This document shows, in pieces, positions 7,875 to 16,166 of a stretch of 17,487 bases of DNA. The DNA lies in assembly GCA_030146725.1 (NCBI GenBank), contig JASLBJ010000093.1, forward strand, positions 1 through 17,487. The letters are read 5' to 3'. Under the pieces are notes generated by a model, which searched no databases, was not told where the DNA came from, and saw nothing but the letters and a program-made list of their open reading frames with translations. Position 1 is the stretch's first letter; the number at the start of each line of letters is the position of its first letter. Origin of the DNA: Sphingomicrobium sp. GTDB taxonomy: Bacteria; Pseudomonadota; Alphaproteobacteria; Sphingomonadales; Sphingomonadaceae. The translations under genes and the position numbers were made by a program.

Positions 7875-8371
7875 GCGCCCTCTCCCGCGTCCCCGTCCTG
7901 CTCGACACTGAGCGAGAGCGGATGTGGCGGCTGAAGCGTCGAAATCGCATGCTTGTAGACCAGCTGCACCTGGCCGGTGCGTTCGAGCAGCAGCGAAAAC
8001 TGGTCGTAGGACGTAACCGCACCCTGAAGCATCACGCCGTTGATCAGGAACAAGGTCATAATGTCGCCATCGCGAGCGGCAGCCGCGAGAAACAAGTCCT
8101 GAAGCGGCGCGCGTCCGGTCTGGGCCGTACTGGCATCGGGCGGGGACACCTGGAAATCTGGCGGCCGGTCTGCGGGCATGATCGTCGAGACCGAATGCTT
8201 GTAGATCAACTGCGACGTGCCATCGCGCCGAAGCAGCAGCGAGAACGCATCGAACCAGGTGATCACGCCCTGGAGCTTGACCCCTTTGACCAGGAAGATC
8301 GTCACCGGAGTCTTCGCCCGACGCAGGCTGTTGAGAAAGTAGTCCTGAAGGCTCAGAGGTTTATCGGCCAT
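7871..8371 (-). CDS. hfq: Tandem two-domain RNA chaperone Hfq
   Basis: An Sm-like RNA chaperone that binds sRNAs and mRNAs as a six-Sm ring. Ordinary Hfq is about 80-100 residues with one Sm domain; this one has 166 residues with two complete Sm domains in one chain. Sm1 (about residues 7-66) has [23 protein letters not shown] and the Sm2-motif IYKHSVSTI. Sm2 (about 89-148) has [24 protein letters not shown] and [10 protein letters not shown] Pro/Asp/Gln-rich linker (about 67-88) joins them and a short acidic tail ends the protein. The ring is probably three chains (inference). The rim arginines are kept in Sm1 but largely lost in Sm2. The gene starts 5 nt after the ntrX stop and overlaps hflX by 4 nt. 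A GAGGAA lies upstream, within the end of ntrX. Confidence 0.95.
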   Translation of the reverse strand: MADKPLSLQDYFLNSLRRAKTPVTIFLVKGVKLQGVITWFDAFSLLLRRDGTSQLIYKHSVSTIMPADRPPDFQVSPPDASTAQTGRAPLQDLFLAAAARDGDIMTLFLINGVMLQGAVTSYDQFSLLLERTGQVQLVYKHAISTLQPPHPLSLSVEQDGDAGEGA

Positions 8372-8376
8372 TGCAG

Positions 8377-9762
8377 CTATTGTTCCTCGCCGTCACGCTT
8401 GTCGCCGATGCCCAGAGCCTTGAGCTTCCGGTGTAACGCCGAGCGTTCCATTCCGATGAACGACGCGGTGCGCGAGATGTTGCCTGAGAAGCGGCGGATC
8501 TGGATTTTGAGATACTCGCGCTCAAACGACTCGCGCGCTTCGCGCAACGGGCTGCCCATGATCGTCATGGTCGCACCCGACACGCCCGCGCTGCCCTGAT
8601 TGTCGAGAATTTCGGGCGGCAGCAGGTCGACTTCGATGCAGCCGACGCGGTCGCCCGGCGCAAGGATGATCGTCCGTTCGATGATGTTGCGCAACTGCCG
8701 CACGTTGCCCGCCCAGTCATGCGCCTGAAGCGCCGCCATCGCCTCGCTCGACAGCGTCGGCGTCGGGATCCGCCGCTCGGCCGCGAACCGCGCGAGGAAA
8801 TGCGCGACGAGTTCGGGAATGTCCTCGCGCCGCTCACGCAACGGCGGAAGGCGCACCGGAACGACGTTGAGCCGATAATAGAGGTCCTCGCGGAAGCGCC
8901 CGGCGGCAATCTCCTCGGACAGGTTGCGCGAGGTTGCCGAAAGCACCCGGACGTCGACCTTGACCGGCCGCTGCCCACCAACCCGATGATAGCTCTGGTC
9001 AGTCAGCACGCGCAGGATCTTGGCCTGGGTCGTCGGCGGCATGTCGGCAATCTCGTCGAGGAACAGCGTACCGCCATGCGCCTGTTCAAGCAGGCCCGGG
9101 CGAGCGACCCCGTCGGTCTCCGATCCGAACAGCTCTTCCTCGACGCGATCGGGGCTCATCATCGCCGCCGACAGCACGATGAACGGAGCCTTCGCGCGTG
9201 GGCTCCACTGGTGGATCATGCGCGCCGCAATCTCCTTGCCGCCACCGGCCGGACCGGTGATCAGCACCCGGCTTCCGGTCGGCGCGACCCGCTTCAGCGT
9301 CGCGCGCACCGTGTTGATCGCAACCGAGCTTCCGTTGAGCTGCTCGTCGGTTCCAAATTGCAGGCGGAAGCCGGCGTTCTCGCGCCGGAGCCGGTCGGTC
9401 TCGGTCGTTCGCGCGACAAGGTAGATCAGCCGCTCGGCCTCGAACGGCTTTTCGATGAAGTCGACCGCACCTTCGCGAACCGCGGCGACCGCAGTGTCGA
9501 GGTTGCCGTGCCCCGAAATCAACAGCACCGGGAGCGTCGGATCGCGCCGCTTGATCTCCTGCAGCAGCTCGAGCCCGTCGAGCCGCGATCCCTGGAGCCA
9601 CACATCGAGCAGCACCATCGACGGCCGCCGATCGTCGATCGCGTCGAGCGCCGACGTGCTGTCGGCCGCGGTTCGAACCGCATAACCCTCGTCCTCGAGC
9701 ACGCCGCTGACGAGTTCGCGAATGTCGGCTTCGTCGTCAACGACTAGCACTTCGAGGGCCAT
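8377..9762 (-). CDS. ntrX: Response regulator NtrX
   Basis: An NtrC-family DNA-binding response regulator, partner of NtrY, 461 residues. The receiver domain (1-120) has acidic D9/D10, phospho-acceptor Asp53 (LLDVW) and Lys105 (EKPFE). The AAA+ domain (about 140-380) has Walker A GPAGGGKE (170-177), Walker B GTLFLDE (231-237) and [11 protein letters not shown] (290-300). A Fis-type helix-turn-helix ends the protein (about 406-452, with [21 protein letters not shown]). The GAFTGA loop needed to contact sigma-54 is absent: [17 protein letters not shown] occupies its place, and several residues appear to be missing. NtrX is therefore more likely to act through sigma-70-type promoters, as reported for alphaproteobacterial NtrX proteins (from memory). 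The ATG is 14 nt after the ntrY stop. Confidence 0.94.
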   Translation of the reverse strand: MALEVLVVDDEADIRELVSGVLEDEGYAVRTAADSTSALDAIDDRRPSMVLLDVWLQGSRLDGLELLQEIKRRDPTLPVLLISGHGNLDTAVAAVREGAVDFIEKPFEAERLIYLVARTTETDRLRRENAGFRLQFGTDEQLNGSSVAINTVRATLKRVAPTGSRVLITGPAGGGKEIAARMIHQWSPRAKAPFIVLSAAMMSPDRVEEELFGSETDGVARPGLLEQAHGGTLFLDEIADMPPTTQAKILRVLTDQSYHRVGGQRPVKVDVRVLSATSRNLSEEIAAGRFREDLYYRLNVVPVRLPPLRERREDIPELVAHFLARFAAERRIPTPTLSSEAMAALQAHDWAGNVRQLRNIIERTIILAPGDRVGCIEVDLLPPEILDNQGSAGVSGATMTIMGSPLREARESFEREYLKIQIRRFSGNISRTASFIGMERSALHRKLKALGIGDKRDGEEQ

Positions 9763-9776
9763 CGGCTACGCTCCCA

Positions 9777-12038
9777 TCAGATGTTGCTGCCACTATGTTC
9801 GGCGTCCGCAGCGTCAGACTCCTCGCCGGGCTCGGACGCAAGGCTTTCCAGCCGAGCTGCGTCGAATGCGATGCGAACGTGCGTCCCGCCCCCTGCCCGA
9901 TCCAAAAAGGCAATCTCGCCAAGATGCTCCTCGACGATCTTCTTGACGATCGCGAGGCCCAGACCGGTGCCGCGCACGCGGGTCGTCATGTAGGGTTCGG
10001 TCAGCCGCTCGCGATCCTCGGGCAGTCCGACACCGGTATCGAACAGGTCGACGACGAGCTGATCCCCGTCCCGCCGCATCCGCAGCTCGACGCGATCACC
10101 GGTGAGGCTCGTCTCTCCACGATTGCGGCGTGAATCAATGGCTTCGACCGCGTTCTTGACTATGTTGGTGAGCGCCTGGGTCAGTTGCCGGCGGTCACAC
10201 ACCATCGGGAACTCACCCTGCGGCGGATCGAGCGTGAAGCCGATTGCCGGGTGGGCGACCTCGTGCAGGAACAGCGACTGTCGAGCGATCTCGTGCACAT
10301 TCTCGTCGCGGAACACGGGTTTGGGCATGCGTGCGAAATTGGAGAACTCGTCGACCATCCGGCGCAAGTCGCCGACCGACCGGACGATCGTCCCGGTCAA
10401 CCGCTCGAAGGTGACCGGATCGGATGCGACCTCCGCGCCGAAGCGCCGCTGGAGCCGCTCGGCCGCAAGCTGGATCGGAGTCAGCGGGTTCTTGATTTCG
10501 TGGGCGATCCGCCGCGCGATGTCCGACCAGGCGGCTCGCCGCTGGTCCGATAGCTGGTCGGTGATATCATCGAACGTCAGCACCGCGCCATCCTGGTAAC
10601 GGACGCGCTTGACCGCGAGCGTCCGCTGGCCGGAGCCGACGCGCACCTGGCAATCGGCCTCGGGCCGGTCGCCGCGCATGAACTCGTCGAGCTCCGGCGA
10701 AATGCTGTCGAGCTCCCTGCCCTCCAGCTGGCCTTCGCCTTGCGGCAGAAGCGCCTCCGCCGAGCGGTTGTGAAGCAGGATCCGATTGTTCGAACCCAGC
10801 GCGATCACGCCCGCGGTCACGCTCGACAGCACGGCCTCGATGAACGCCCGACGCGTTTCCAGCTGCGCATTGGCAGCCCGCAGCGCCCCGGTCTGCTCGT
10901 CGAGCCGGCCGGTCATTCGGTTGAAAGCGGCGCTGAGCGTCTGGATCTCGTCGCGGCTCTTGGACACGGGTACGCGGGTCGAGAAGTCGCCCTGTTCGAT
11001 CCGCCCTGCCGCCGCTACCAGCTGACCAACCGGCCGCACCAGGCGGTCGGCGAGCTTCAACGCGGTGACGATCGCCAGCGCCACGATGATCAGCGCCCCA
11101 AGCAGCAGCGCGGCATTGAACCGCAGCTGGTTGGCACGTGATCGTGCAAGCAAAGCGCGATAATCCCTGAGCACTTCGTTGGCGCGATTGATCTGTTCCT
11201 GGAAGCGCGGCTCGAACACCCGGGCTGCATAGAGATAGCTGTCCGGGCCATAGTCGAGCTTGGTCAGCGCGCCGATCCGGTCGGAGGAATTGATCGGCAC
11301 GCTGGGTTTGCTGCGCAGTTCGGCGATCTTGTCGGGCGTAATCACCTGGTCAAGCGGCCGGTCATAGGGATTGACCAGCGCCAGCGTTCGGATTTGCCTG
11401 TCGGGCCCGTAGGTGAAGATGATCGCTTCGGACAAACTGCGGTTGAGCACCTGGTTGCGACCGAACGCCTCGGCGAATTGCGGGTCATCGATGGCGACTA
11501 CGCGGAGGTAGCCAGCCAAGTCGCCGCTCATCGTCACCGTCTCATTGGCGACCCTCTCAACTTCGAAATCGAACGTCGAGCGTGCCACCGCGACCGTATT
11601 CTCGAGCATGCCCCTGGCGCGATCGGAGAACCAGAACTCGAGCCCGCTCTGGAACAGCAGCGAGGCGAAGATCGCCACCAGCACAGTAGGAACTGCCGCA
11701 ATCACCGAGAACAAGGCAACCAGCCTGGTGTGCAGCCGGCCGCGACTGAGCCCGCCCGCGGATGCGCGGCTCATCGCCATCCGGCGCGAGAACAGCACCA
11801 TCAATATGATCGCCGGAATAAGGTTGGCGACCAGCAGCAGCGCAATCTTCGGCGGGGACAGCAACGTTCCGGGCGACGCGTCGCGGCTCAGCACCCACGC
11901 ACTGAGCGCCAGCATCGCCAGCAGGAAGGCTGCGGCGCCGAAGGTCGCAAGATCGTAGAACCGCCCGCTCGCACGCTCGCGGGAGAGCCAATTGCCATCG
12001 CCAGGGCTGAGCGCCGATTCGGCAGCACGCGCATCCAT
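9777..12038 (-). CDS. ntrY: Sensor histidine kinase NtrY
   Basis: A membrane sensor kinase paired with NtrX, linked in alphaproteobacteria to nitrogen or redox control. From the ATG at 12038 it has 753 residues. Order: three N-terminal membrane helices (about 32-51, 63-84, 105-133), an extracytoplasmic sensor region, a fourth helix (about 307-329), HAMP, a PAS domain, and a HisKA domain with the phospho-accepting His513 in AHEIKNPLTPIQLAAERL. The HATPase domain follows, with NIVKNAVEAI, DTGVGLPED and RGTGLGLAIV. The ATG at 12038 has AGAGG 7 nt upstream. An in-frame GTG at 12077 would add 13 residues but has no visible Shine-Dalgarno. The Shine-Dalgarno of the preferred start lies in the loop of a strong hairpin. 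Confidence 0.93.
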   Translation of the reverse strand: MDARAAESALSPGDGNWLSRERASGRFYDLATFGAAAFLLAMLALSAWVLSRDASPGTLLSPPKIALLLVANLIPAIILMVLFSRRMAMSRASAGGLSRGRLHTRLVALFSVIAAVPTVLVAIFASLLFQSGLEFWFSDRARGMLENTVAVARSTFDFEVERVANETVTMSGDLAGYLRVVAIDDPQFAEAFGRNQVLNRSLSEAIIFTYGPDRQIRTLALVNPYDRPLDQVITPDKIAELRSKPSVPINSSDRIGALTKLDYGPDSYLYAARVFEPRFQEQINRANEVLRDYRALLARSRANQLRFNAALLLGALIIVALAIVTALKLADRLVRPVGQLVAAAGRIEQGDFSTRVPVSKSRDEIQTLSAAFNRMTGRLDEQTGALRAANAQLETRRAFIEAVLSSVTAGVIALGSNNRILLHNRSAEALLPQGEGQLEGRELDSISPELDEFMRGDRPEADCQVRVGSGQRTLAVKRVRYQDGAVLTFDDITDQLSDQRRAAWSDIARRIAHEIKNPLTPIQLAAERLQRRFGAEVASDPVTFERLTGTIVRSVGDLRRMVDEFSNFARMPKPVFRDENVHEIARQSLFLHEVAHPAIGFTLDPPQGEFPMVCDRRQLTQALTNIVKNAVEAIDSRRNRGETSLTGDRVELRMRRDGDQLVVDLFDTGVGLPEDRERLTEPYMTTRVRGTGLGLAIVKKIVEEHLGEIAFLDRAGGGTHVRIAFDAARLESLASEPGEESDAADAEHSGSNI

Positions 12039-12039
12039 C

Positions 12040-12058
12040 GCCGTGCCTCTAGCACGGC
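12040..12058 (-). promoter_or_regulatory. Hairpin presenting the ntrY Shine-Dalgarno
   Basis: A perfect 7-bp inverted repeat with a 5-nt loop. On the mRNA it reads GCCGTGC-TAGAG-GCACGGC and ends two bases before the ATG at 12038. The Shine-Dalgarno AGAGG spans the loop and the first base of the 3' arm. The structure could hide or present the ribosome-binding site. As DNA, the same palindrome could be an operator. If translation instead starts at the GTG at 12077, it lies inside the coding region. Confidence 0.5.
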
Positions 12059-12084
12059 TGCGTTGCCTAAAGAACACAGTCTGT

Positions 12085-12098
12085 GCGCCTCATGGCGC
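12085..12098 (-). other. Short hairpin in the dusB-ntrY gap
   Basis: On the transcript, GCGCC-ATGA-GGCGC forms a 5-bp stem with a 4-nt loop, 8 nt after the dusB stop. It is followed by the DNA palindrome CACAG-A-CTGTG (12075-12085) and then TTCTTT. The U-run is too poor for a convincing intrinsic terminator; it may attenuate or stabilise a dusB-ntrY transcript. Confidence 0.25.
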
Positions 12099-12106
12099 GG
12101 GTCGCG

Positions 12107-13105
12107 TCAAGCCGCGGAACGGGCAAGCCAGGGCGAATAGAAGTCACGCAGCATGGCCGTCACGACCGCGGGGTCATCCTGGCTGTTGACCCGGTTGCGC
12201 AGCTCGGCCGAGCCCGGCAGCCCCTTGGTATACCAGCCGATATGCTTGCGCGCGAGATTGACGCCGGTCTGCGTGCCGTACAGCTCCAGCATCGCCTCAT
12301 ACTGCTCGAGCATCGCCGCCAGTTGCTCATCGAGCGAGGGATCGGGGCGCTGCCCTCCACCGCCAAGCTCGGCCATCGCCTGGCCGAGAAGCCACGGCCG
12401 TCCGTAAGCTCCGCGCCCGATCATCACCCCGTCGGCGCCTGACTGCGCAAGCGCCTCGCGGGCATCGGCGACCGACAGGATGTCGCCATTGACGATCACC
12501 GGCAGCGCGACCGCGTCCTTGACCTTGCGCACGAAGCTCCAGTCGGCGCTGCCCTTGTACATCTGGCAGCGGGTGCGACCGTGCACGGTGATCATGCGCA
12601 CCCCAAGGCTCTCGGCGATGCGCGCAAGCTCGGGCGCGTTGAGGCTGTTGTGGTCCCACCCCATGCGCATCTTGAGCGTGACCGGCACGTCGACCGCCTT
12701 GACGGTCGCGTCGATGATCGCCGCCGCCAGCGGCAGCTGGCGCATCAGCGCCGACCCGGCGTCGCCGTTGACGACCTTCTTGACCGGGCAGCCCATATTG
12801 ATGTCGATGATCGCAGCGCCGCGCTGCTCGTTGAGCTTCGCGGCTTCGGCCATCACGTGCGGCTCGCAGCCGGCAAGCTGAAGCGAGACCGGCTCCTCGG
12901 CCGGGTCCCACAAGGCCTTTTGCAGCGACTGCCGCGTCTCGCGCACCATCGCCTGGCTGGCGATCATCTCGCTGACCGTCAGCCCCGCGCCGTAACGCTT
13001 GACCAGCCGGCGGAACGGCAGGTCGGTGACCCCAGTCATCGGCGCCAGAATGACCGGCGATGCGACCGTCAGCGGGCCGATCTGGATAGGGGACAGCGTC
13101 TGCAT
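12107..13105 (-). CDS. dusB: tRNA dihydrouridine synthase DusB (NifR3)
   Basis: An FMN-dependent enzyme that reduces uridines in the tRNA D-loop to dihydrouridine using NADPH; 332 residues. The N-terminal TIM barrel shows [13 protein letters not shown] (FMN phosphate and substrate side), [11 protein letters not shown] with the catalytic cysteine (about residue 106), [28 protein letters not shown] and the [16 protein letters not shown]-binding end. A C-terminal helical domain recognises tRNA. The ATG at 13105 gives the standard N-terminus. nifR3 heads the ntr cluster in alphaproteobacteria; here ntrY follows directly, with no ntrB or ntrC between. It is divergent from ispDF across 50 nt. Confidence 0.95.
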   Translation of the reverse strand: MQTLSPIQIGPLTVASPVILAPMTGVTDLPFRRLVKRYGAGLTVSEMIASQAMVRETRQSLQKALWDPAEEPVSLQLAGCEPHVMAEAAKLNEQRGAAIIDINMGCPVKKVVNGDAGSALMRQLPLAAAIIDATVKAVDVPVTLKMRMGWDHNSLNAPELARIAESLGVRMITVHGRTRCQMYKGSADWSFVRKVKDAVALPVIVNGDILSVADAREALAQSGADGVMIGRGAYGRPWLLGQAMAELGGGGQRPDPSLDEQLAAMLEQYEAMLELYGTQTGVNLARKHIGWYTKGLPGSAELRNRVNSQDDPAVVTAMLRDFYSPWLARSAA

Positions 13106-13155
13106 GGGAGCGAGCGCCTTTACAGGCGGCGCCGTTCGGGAGCAAGGCGCGCGCG
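13106..13155. promoter_or_regulatory. dusB/ispDF divergent intergenic region
   Basis: Fifty bases between two divergent starts, so any promoters must be packed here or inside the opposite gene. A small hairpin, CGCCT-TTAC-AGGCG (13115-13128), lies just upstream of dusB. An AAGG 8 nt before the ispDF ATG is a usable Shine-Dalgarno; GGGAG lies a little further up. No convincing -35/-10 pair is visible on either strand. Confidence 0.3.
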
Positions 13156-14310
13156 ATGCCCGTCAACACCCTGTCTGTCACCGCCCTGATCGTCGCCGCC
13201 GGAAGCGGAGAGCGGCTTGGCGGCGGCCTGCCCAAGCAGTTCCGGACGCTTGGCGGCAAAACCGTACTCGCCCACGCCGTTGATGCGCTCGCCGGCCACC
13301 TGCGGATCACCGACGTTCGAGTAGTCGTGGGCGCGGGTCAGGAGGCGCAGGCCCGCGACGCGCTCGGCAGCCGCGACGTCGGCCAGCCGATCACCGGCGG
13401 TGCCAGGCGGACCGACAGCGTGCGCAACGGTCTCGAGGCGCTCGGCGACGGGATCGTGCTGGTCCATGATGCCGCCCGCCCGTTCTGCCCGCCGGCGGTG
13501 ATCGACCGCCTGCTCGACGCGCTCGCCAAGCATGACGGCGCCGTCCCGGTACTTCCCCTGGCCGATACGCTGGCCAAGGGCGACCGGGTGCTCAGCGGCA
13601 ATGTCGACCGCTCGCGCCTGCTTCGCGTCCAGACTCCGCAGGCGTTCCACGTCGAAGACCTGCTGTTCGCGTTTTCCGAAGCGCAAAATTCGGCCGCGAC
13701 GGACGAATCCTCGATCATGATCGACGCCGGCCTGAAGGTCGCAGCCGTCGAGGGAGATCCGATGCTCGACAAGCTGACCACCCAGGCCGACTGGCTCCGG
13801 GCCGAGGCGATGCTCGGCGCCAGGCTGGTCTCGCGCACCGGCATGGGCTTCGACGTGCATGCGTTCGCCGGCGAGGGGCCGGTGATGCTCGGCGGCATCG
13901 CCGTTCCACATACGCGCGGCCTCGCGGGTCACAGCGACGCCGATGTCGTGCTCCATGCGATTACTGACGCCCTGCTCGGCGCTGCCGGGCTCGGCGACAT
14001 CGGCGAGCATTTCCCTCCGTCCGACCCCCAGTGGAAGGGCGCCGCCTCGCACCTGTTCCTGTCCCATGCGGCAGGCCTCATCCGCGCGGCCGGCGGGATC
14101 ATCGACCATGTCGACTGCACGATCATCGCCGAGGAGCCGAAAGTCGGCCCGCATCGTTCAGCGATGAAGGACAGCGTCGCGCAAATATTGGAACTGAGAC
14201 CCGATCAGGTGAGCATCAAGGCAACGACCACCGAAGGCCTCGGCTTCACCGGCCGCCGCGAGGGCATTGCCGCGCAGGCGGTCGCCAGCATCCGGCTCGA
14301 TGCCCGGTGA
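13156..14310 (+). CDS. ispDF: Bifunctional IspD-IspF (MEP pathway)
   Basis: A fused enzyme of isoprenoid precursor synthesis, 384 residues. The N-terminal IspD part (about 8-222) makes CDP-methylerythritol from MEP and CTP. It shows [20 protein letters not shown] (10-29), [15 protein letters not shown] and VHDAARPF (103-110). The C-terminal IspF part (about 226-384) forms the cyclic diphosphate MEcPP. It has metal ligands Asp233 and His235 in GFDVHAF and His267 in DVVLHAITD, plus [11 protein letters not shown] and [14 protein letters not shown]. The fused form is common in alphaproteobacteria. IspE, which acts between the two steps, is not in the window. The GTG of pncC overlaps its stop by 4 nt. 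Confidence 0.97.
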   Translation: MPVNTLSVTALIVAAGSGERLGGGLPKQFRTLGGKTVLAHAVDALAGHLRITDVRVVVGAGQEAQARDALGSRDVGQPITGGARRTDSVRNGLEALGDGIVLVHDAARPFCPPAVIDRLLDALAKHDGAVPVLPLADTLAKGDRVLSGNVDRSRLLRVQTPQAFHVEDLLFAFSEAQNSAATDESSIMIDAGLKVAAVEGDPMLDKLTTQADWLRAEAMLGARLVSRTGMGFDVHAFAGEGPVMLGGIAVPHTRGLAGHSDADVVLHAITDALLGAAGLGDIGEHFPPSDPQWKGAASHLFLSHAAGLIRAAGGIIDHVDCTIIAEEPKVGPHRSAMKDSVAQILELRPDQVSIKATTTEGLGFTGRREGIAAQAVASIRLDAR

Positions 14311-14810
14311 CTGAGCCGCTGCTCCCGCCCGAGCTGCTCGACAAGGCCCGCGAGGTGGTCGAGGCCAACCTTGCTGCGGGCCGCCGCGTCGCCACTGCGG
14401 AAAGCTGCACCGGCGGCCTGGTCAGCGCCGCGATCACCGAAATCCCCGGCTCGTCCGGAATGTTCGAGTCCGGGTTCGTCACTTACTCGAATGCCGCCAA
14501 GACCGCGCAGCTCAAGGTCAGCGCCGACGTGCTCGAAACCTTTGGCGCGGTTAGCGTCGCGACCGCCTGGGCGATGGCGCAGGGTGCCCTCAACGCCTCC
14601 GGCGCCGACGTCGCCGTCGCCATCACCGGAGTCGCCGGTCCCGACGGAGGAACCGCGTACAAGCCCGTCGGAACTGTCGTGTTCGCGCGCGCCGAGCGCA
14701 ACGCCGATCCAGGCAATATTGTCGCCGACCAGAAGCTGTTCGACTGCGAGGACCGCGCCGGAGTGCGGCTTCAGGCGGCGCTCTGCGCGCTTGAGCTATT
14801 GATGCCGTAA
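14307..14810 (+). CDS. pncC: CinA-family nicotinamide-nucleotide amidohydrolase
   Basis: Deamidates NMN to nicotinic acid mononucleotide, recycling pyridine nucleotides; 167 residues, the length of the stand-alone CinA C-terminal domain. The family motifs are ATAESCTGGLVSAAI (29-43, with the AESCTGG serine region), ESGFVTYSNAAKTAQL and VAITGVAGPDGGTAYKPVGTV. The N-terminal COG1058 domain of full CinA is absent, which is normal for PncC. The GTG at 14307 overlaps the ispDF stop (GTGA). A long upstream extension of the frame lies within ispDF and is a shadow. The final 40 nt overlap the 3' end of the START-domain gene on the other strand. Confidence 0.92.
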   Translation: MTEPLLPPELLDKAREVVEANLAAGRRVATAESCTGGLVSAAITEIPGSSGMFESGFVTYSNAAKTAQLKVSADVLETFGAVSVATAWAMAQGALNASGADVAVAITGVAGPDGGTAYKPVGTVVFARAERNADPGNIVADQKLFDCEDRAGVRLQAALCALELLMP

Positions 14811-15232
14811 AGGACGGCTGCGCGCTCCTCGAACGCGCCGATCATGCGGCGCAGCGCACGGTCGAACATCTGTCCTGCAATCGCTTCGAAGATGCGCGAG
14901 CGAAACGCAAAATCGACCGAGAAATGCACGTTGGTGCCGCCGCCGTCCGCCGCCTCGAACCGCCACTCGTTCTTCAGATATTTGAGCGGTCCCTCGATGT
15001 AATCGACGAGGATGCGGCCCGGCCGCTGCTTGCTCACGCGGCTGGTGAAACGTTCCTTGAACGCATTGAACCCGACGACCAGGTCGGCGACCGTCTCGGT
15101 CTCGCTCGACGAGCGGATCCGCACCGCGACCACCCACGGCAGGAACTCGTCGTAGCGCCCGACATCGGCAACGAGATCGAACAATTGGTCCGGCGTATAC
15201 GGCAGGTGCCGGGTTTCGCTGTGCCGGGGCAT
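14771..15232 (-). CDS. RatA/Coq10-type START-domain protein
   Basis: A small START/Bet v1-fold lipid- or quinone-binding protein of 153 residues. Relatives are mitochondrial Coq10, which supports coenzyme Q function in respiration, and E. coli RatA, reported to block ribosome subunit joining. Typical marks are the N-terminal SETRHLPYTPDQLFDLVADV with YDEFLPWV, then FKERFTSRV, EGPLKYLKNEWRF and the C-terminal helix MFDRALRRMIGAFEERA. No RatB partner is adjacent, so a toxin role is not supported; the respiratory role is the better guess in an alphaproteobacterium. The ATG follows the lipA TGA with no gap, so the two are cotranscribed. Its 3' end is antisense to the last 40 nt of pncC. Confidence 0.9.
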   Translation of the reverse strand: MPRHSETRHLPYTPDQLFDLVADVGRYDEFLPWVVAVRIRSSSETETVADLVVGFNAFKERFTSRVSKQRPGRILVDYIEGPLKYLKNEWRFEAADGGGTNVHFSVDFAFRSRIFEAIAGQMFDRALRRMIGAFEERAAVLYGINSSSAQSAA

Positions 15233-16150
15233 TCAGGCGCGCGCCTTCTCCAACTGCGCCGCGCGCGCCGCCTGCATCCGGCGGAAATCATCACCGGCGT
15301 GGTAGGACGAGCGGGTCAGCGGCGACGCTGCGACGAGCAGGAAACCCTTGGCCCGCGCGATCGCCGCATAAGCCTCGAACGCCTGCGGGGTGACGAATTC
15401 ATCGACTTTCACGTGGCGCGGGGTCGGCTGGAGATACTGCCCCATGGTCAGAAAATCGATTCCTGCCGAGCGCATGTCGTCCATCACCTGGTGCACTTCG
15501 AGCCGCTGCTCGCCAAGGCCGACCATCACCCCCGATTTGGTAAAGATATGCGGTGCCTGGCGCTTGACGCTCTCAAGCAGTCGCAGCGACGCATAGTACC
15601 GCGCGCCCGGCCGGATCGTCGGATAAAGCCGCGGCACGGTCTCGAGATTGTGATTGTAGACGTCCGGCCCAGCCTCGACGATCGCGGTCACCGCCGCCTC
15701 GCTCTTGTTGCGGAAGTCGGGGGTCAGGATCTCGATCGTGGTGTTCGGCGTGTTGCGGCGAAGCGCCTGGATGACCTTGACGAACTGCGATGCGCCGCCG
15801 TCGGGCAAGTCGTCGCGATCGACCGAGGTGACGACGATATGCTCGAGCCCAAGCTCGGCCGCCGCGGTCGCGACATGTTCGGGCTCTTGGCTGTCGACCG
15901 CCCGCGGCATCCCCGTCTTGACGTTGCAAAAAGCGCACGCCCGGGTGCAGGTATCGCCCAGGATCATCACCGTCGCGTGCTTCTTGGTCCAGCATTCTCC
16001 GATGTTCGGGCAGGCCGCTTCCTCGCAAACGGTGACGAGGCCCAGTGATCGCATCAGGTTGCGGGTCTCGGCATAGCCGGGGCTGGTCGGCGCCTTGACG
16101 CGGATCCAGTCGGGTTTGCGCTGGCGGGGGCGCTGCATCGGCTCGGTCAT
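15233..16150 (-). CDS. lipA: Lipoyl synthase
   Basis: A radical-SAM enzyme that inserts two sulfurs into protein-bound octanoyl groups to make lipoyl cofactors for pyruvate and 2-oxoglutarate dehydrogenases. It has 305 residues from the ATG at 16150. The auxiliary iron-sulfur cluster is bound by Cys42, Cys47 and Cys53 ([14 protein letters not shown]) and the radical-SAM cluster by Cys68, Cys72 and Cys75 (CTRACAFC). The C-terminal RSSY serine ligand is present (TRSSYHAGD). The ATG at 16150 gives an N-terminus (MTEP then [13 protein letters not shown]) like that of relatives, but no Shine-Dalgarno precedes it. An in-frame GTG at 16186 has a strong GGGAGGG 5 nt upstream and would add 12 residues. 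The next gene follows the stop directly. Confidence 0.95.
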   Translation of the reverse strand: MTEPMQRPRQRKPDWIRVKAPTSPGYAETRNLMRSLGLVTVCEEAACPNIGECWTKKHATVMILGDTCTRACAFCNVKTGMPRAVDSQEPEHVATAAAELGLEHIVVTSVDRDDLPDGGASQFVKVIQALRRNTPNTTIEILTPDFRNKSEAAVTAIVEAGPDVYNHNLETVPRLYPTIRPGARYYASLRLLESVKRQAPHIFTKSGVMVGLGEQRLEVHQVMDDMRSAGIDFLTMGQYLQPTPRHVKVDEFVTPQAFEAYAAIARAKGFLLVAASPLTRSSYHAGDDFRRMQAARAAQLEKARA

Positions 16151-16166
16151 GCGCGCGAGATAGCGA

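Noticed and set aside
7871..8371. Two adjacent hfq genes separated by a frameshift or sequencing error
   Set aside because: The two Sm domains are in one uninterrupted frame with a linker and no internal start with a Shine-Dalgarno, so a true fused protein is the simpler reading.
12075..12098. An intrinsic terminator between dusB and ntrY
   Set aside because: The stem is only 5 bp, the second palindrome has a one-base centre that cannot fold as RNA, and the following TTCTTT is a poor U-tract.
14771..15232. A RatAB toxin-antitoxin module
   Set aside because: No small RatB-like partner is next to it. The neighbour is lipA, and the family in alphaproteobacteria fits a Coq10-like lipid/quinone role better.
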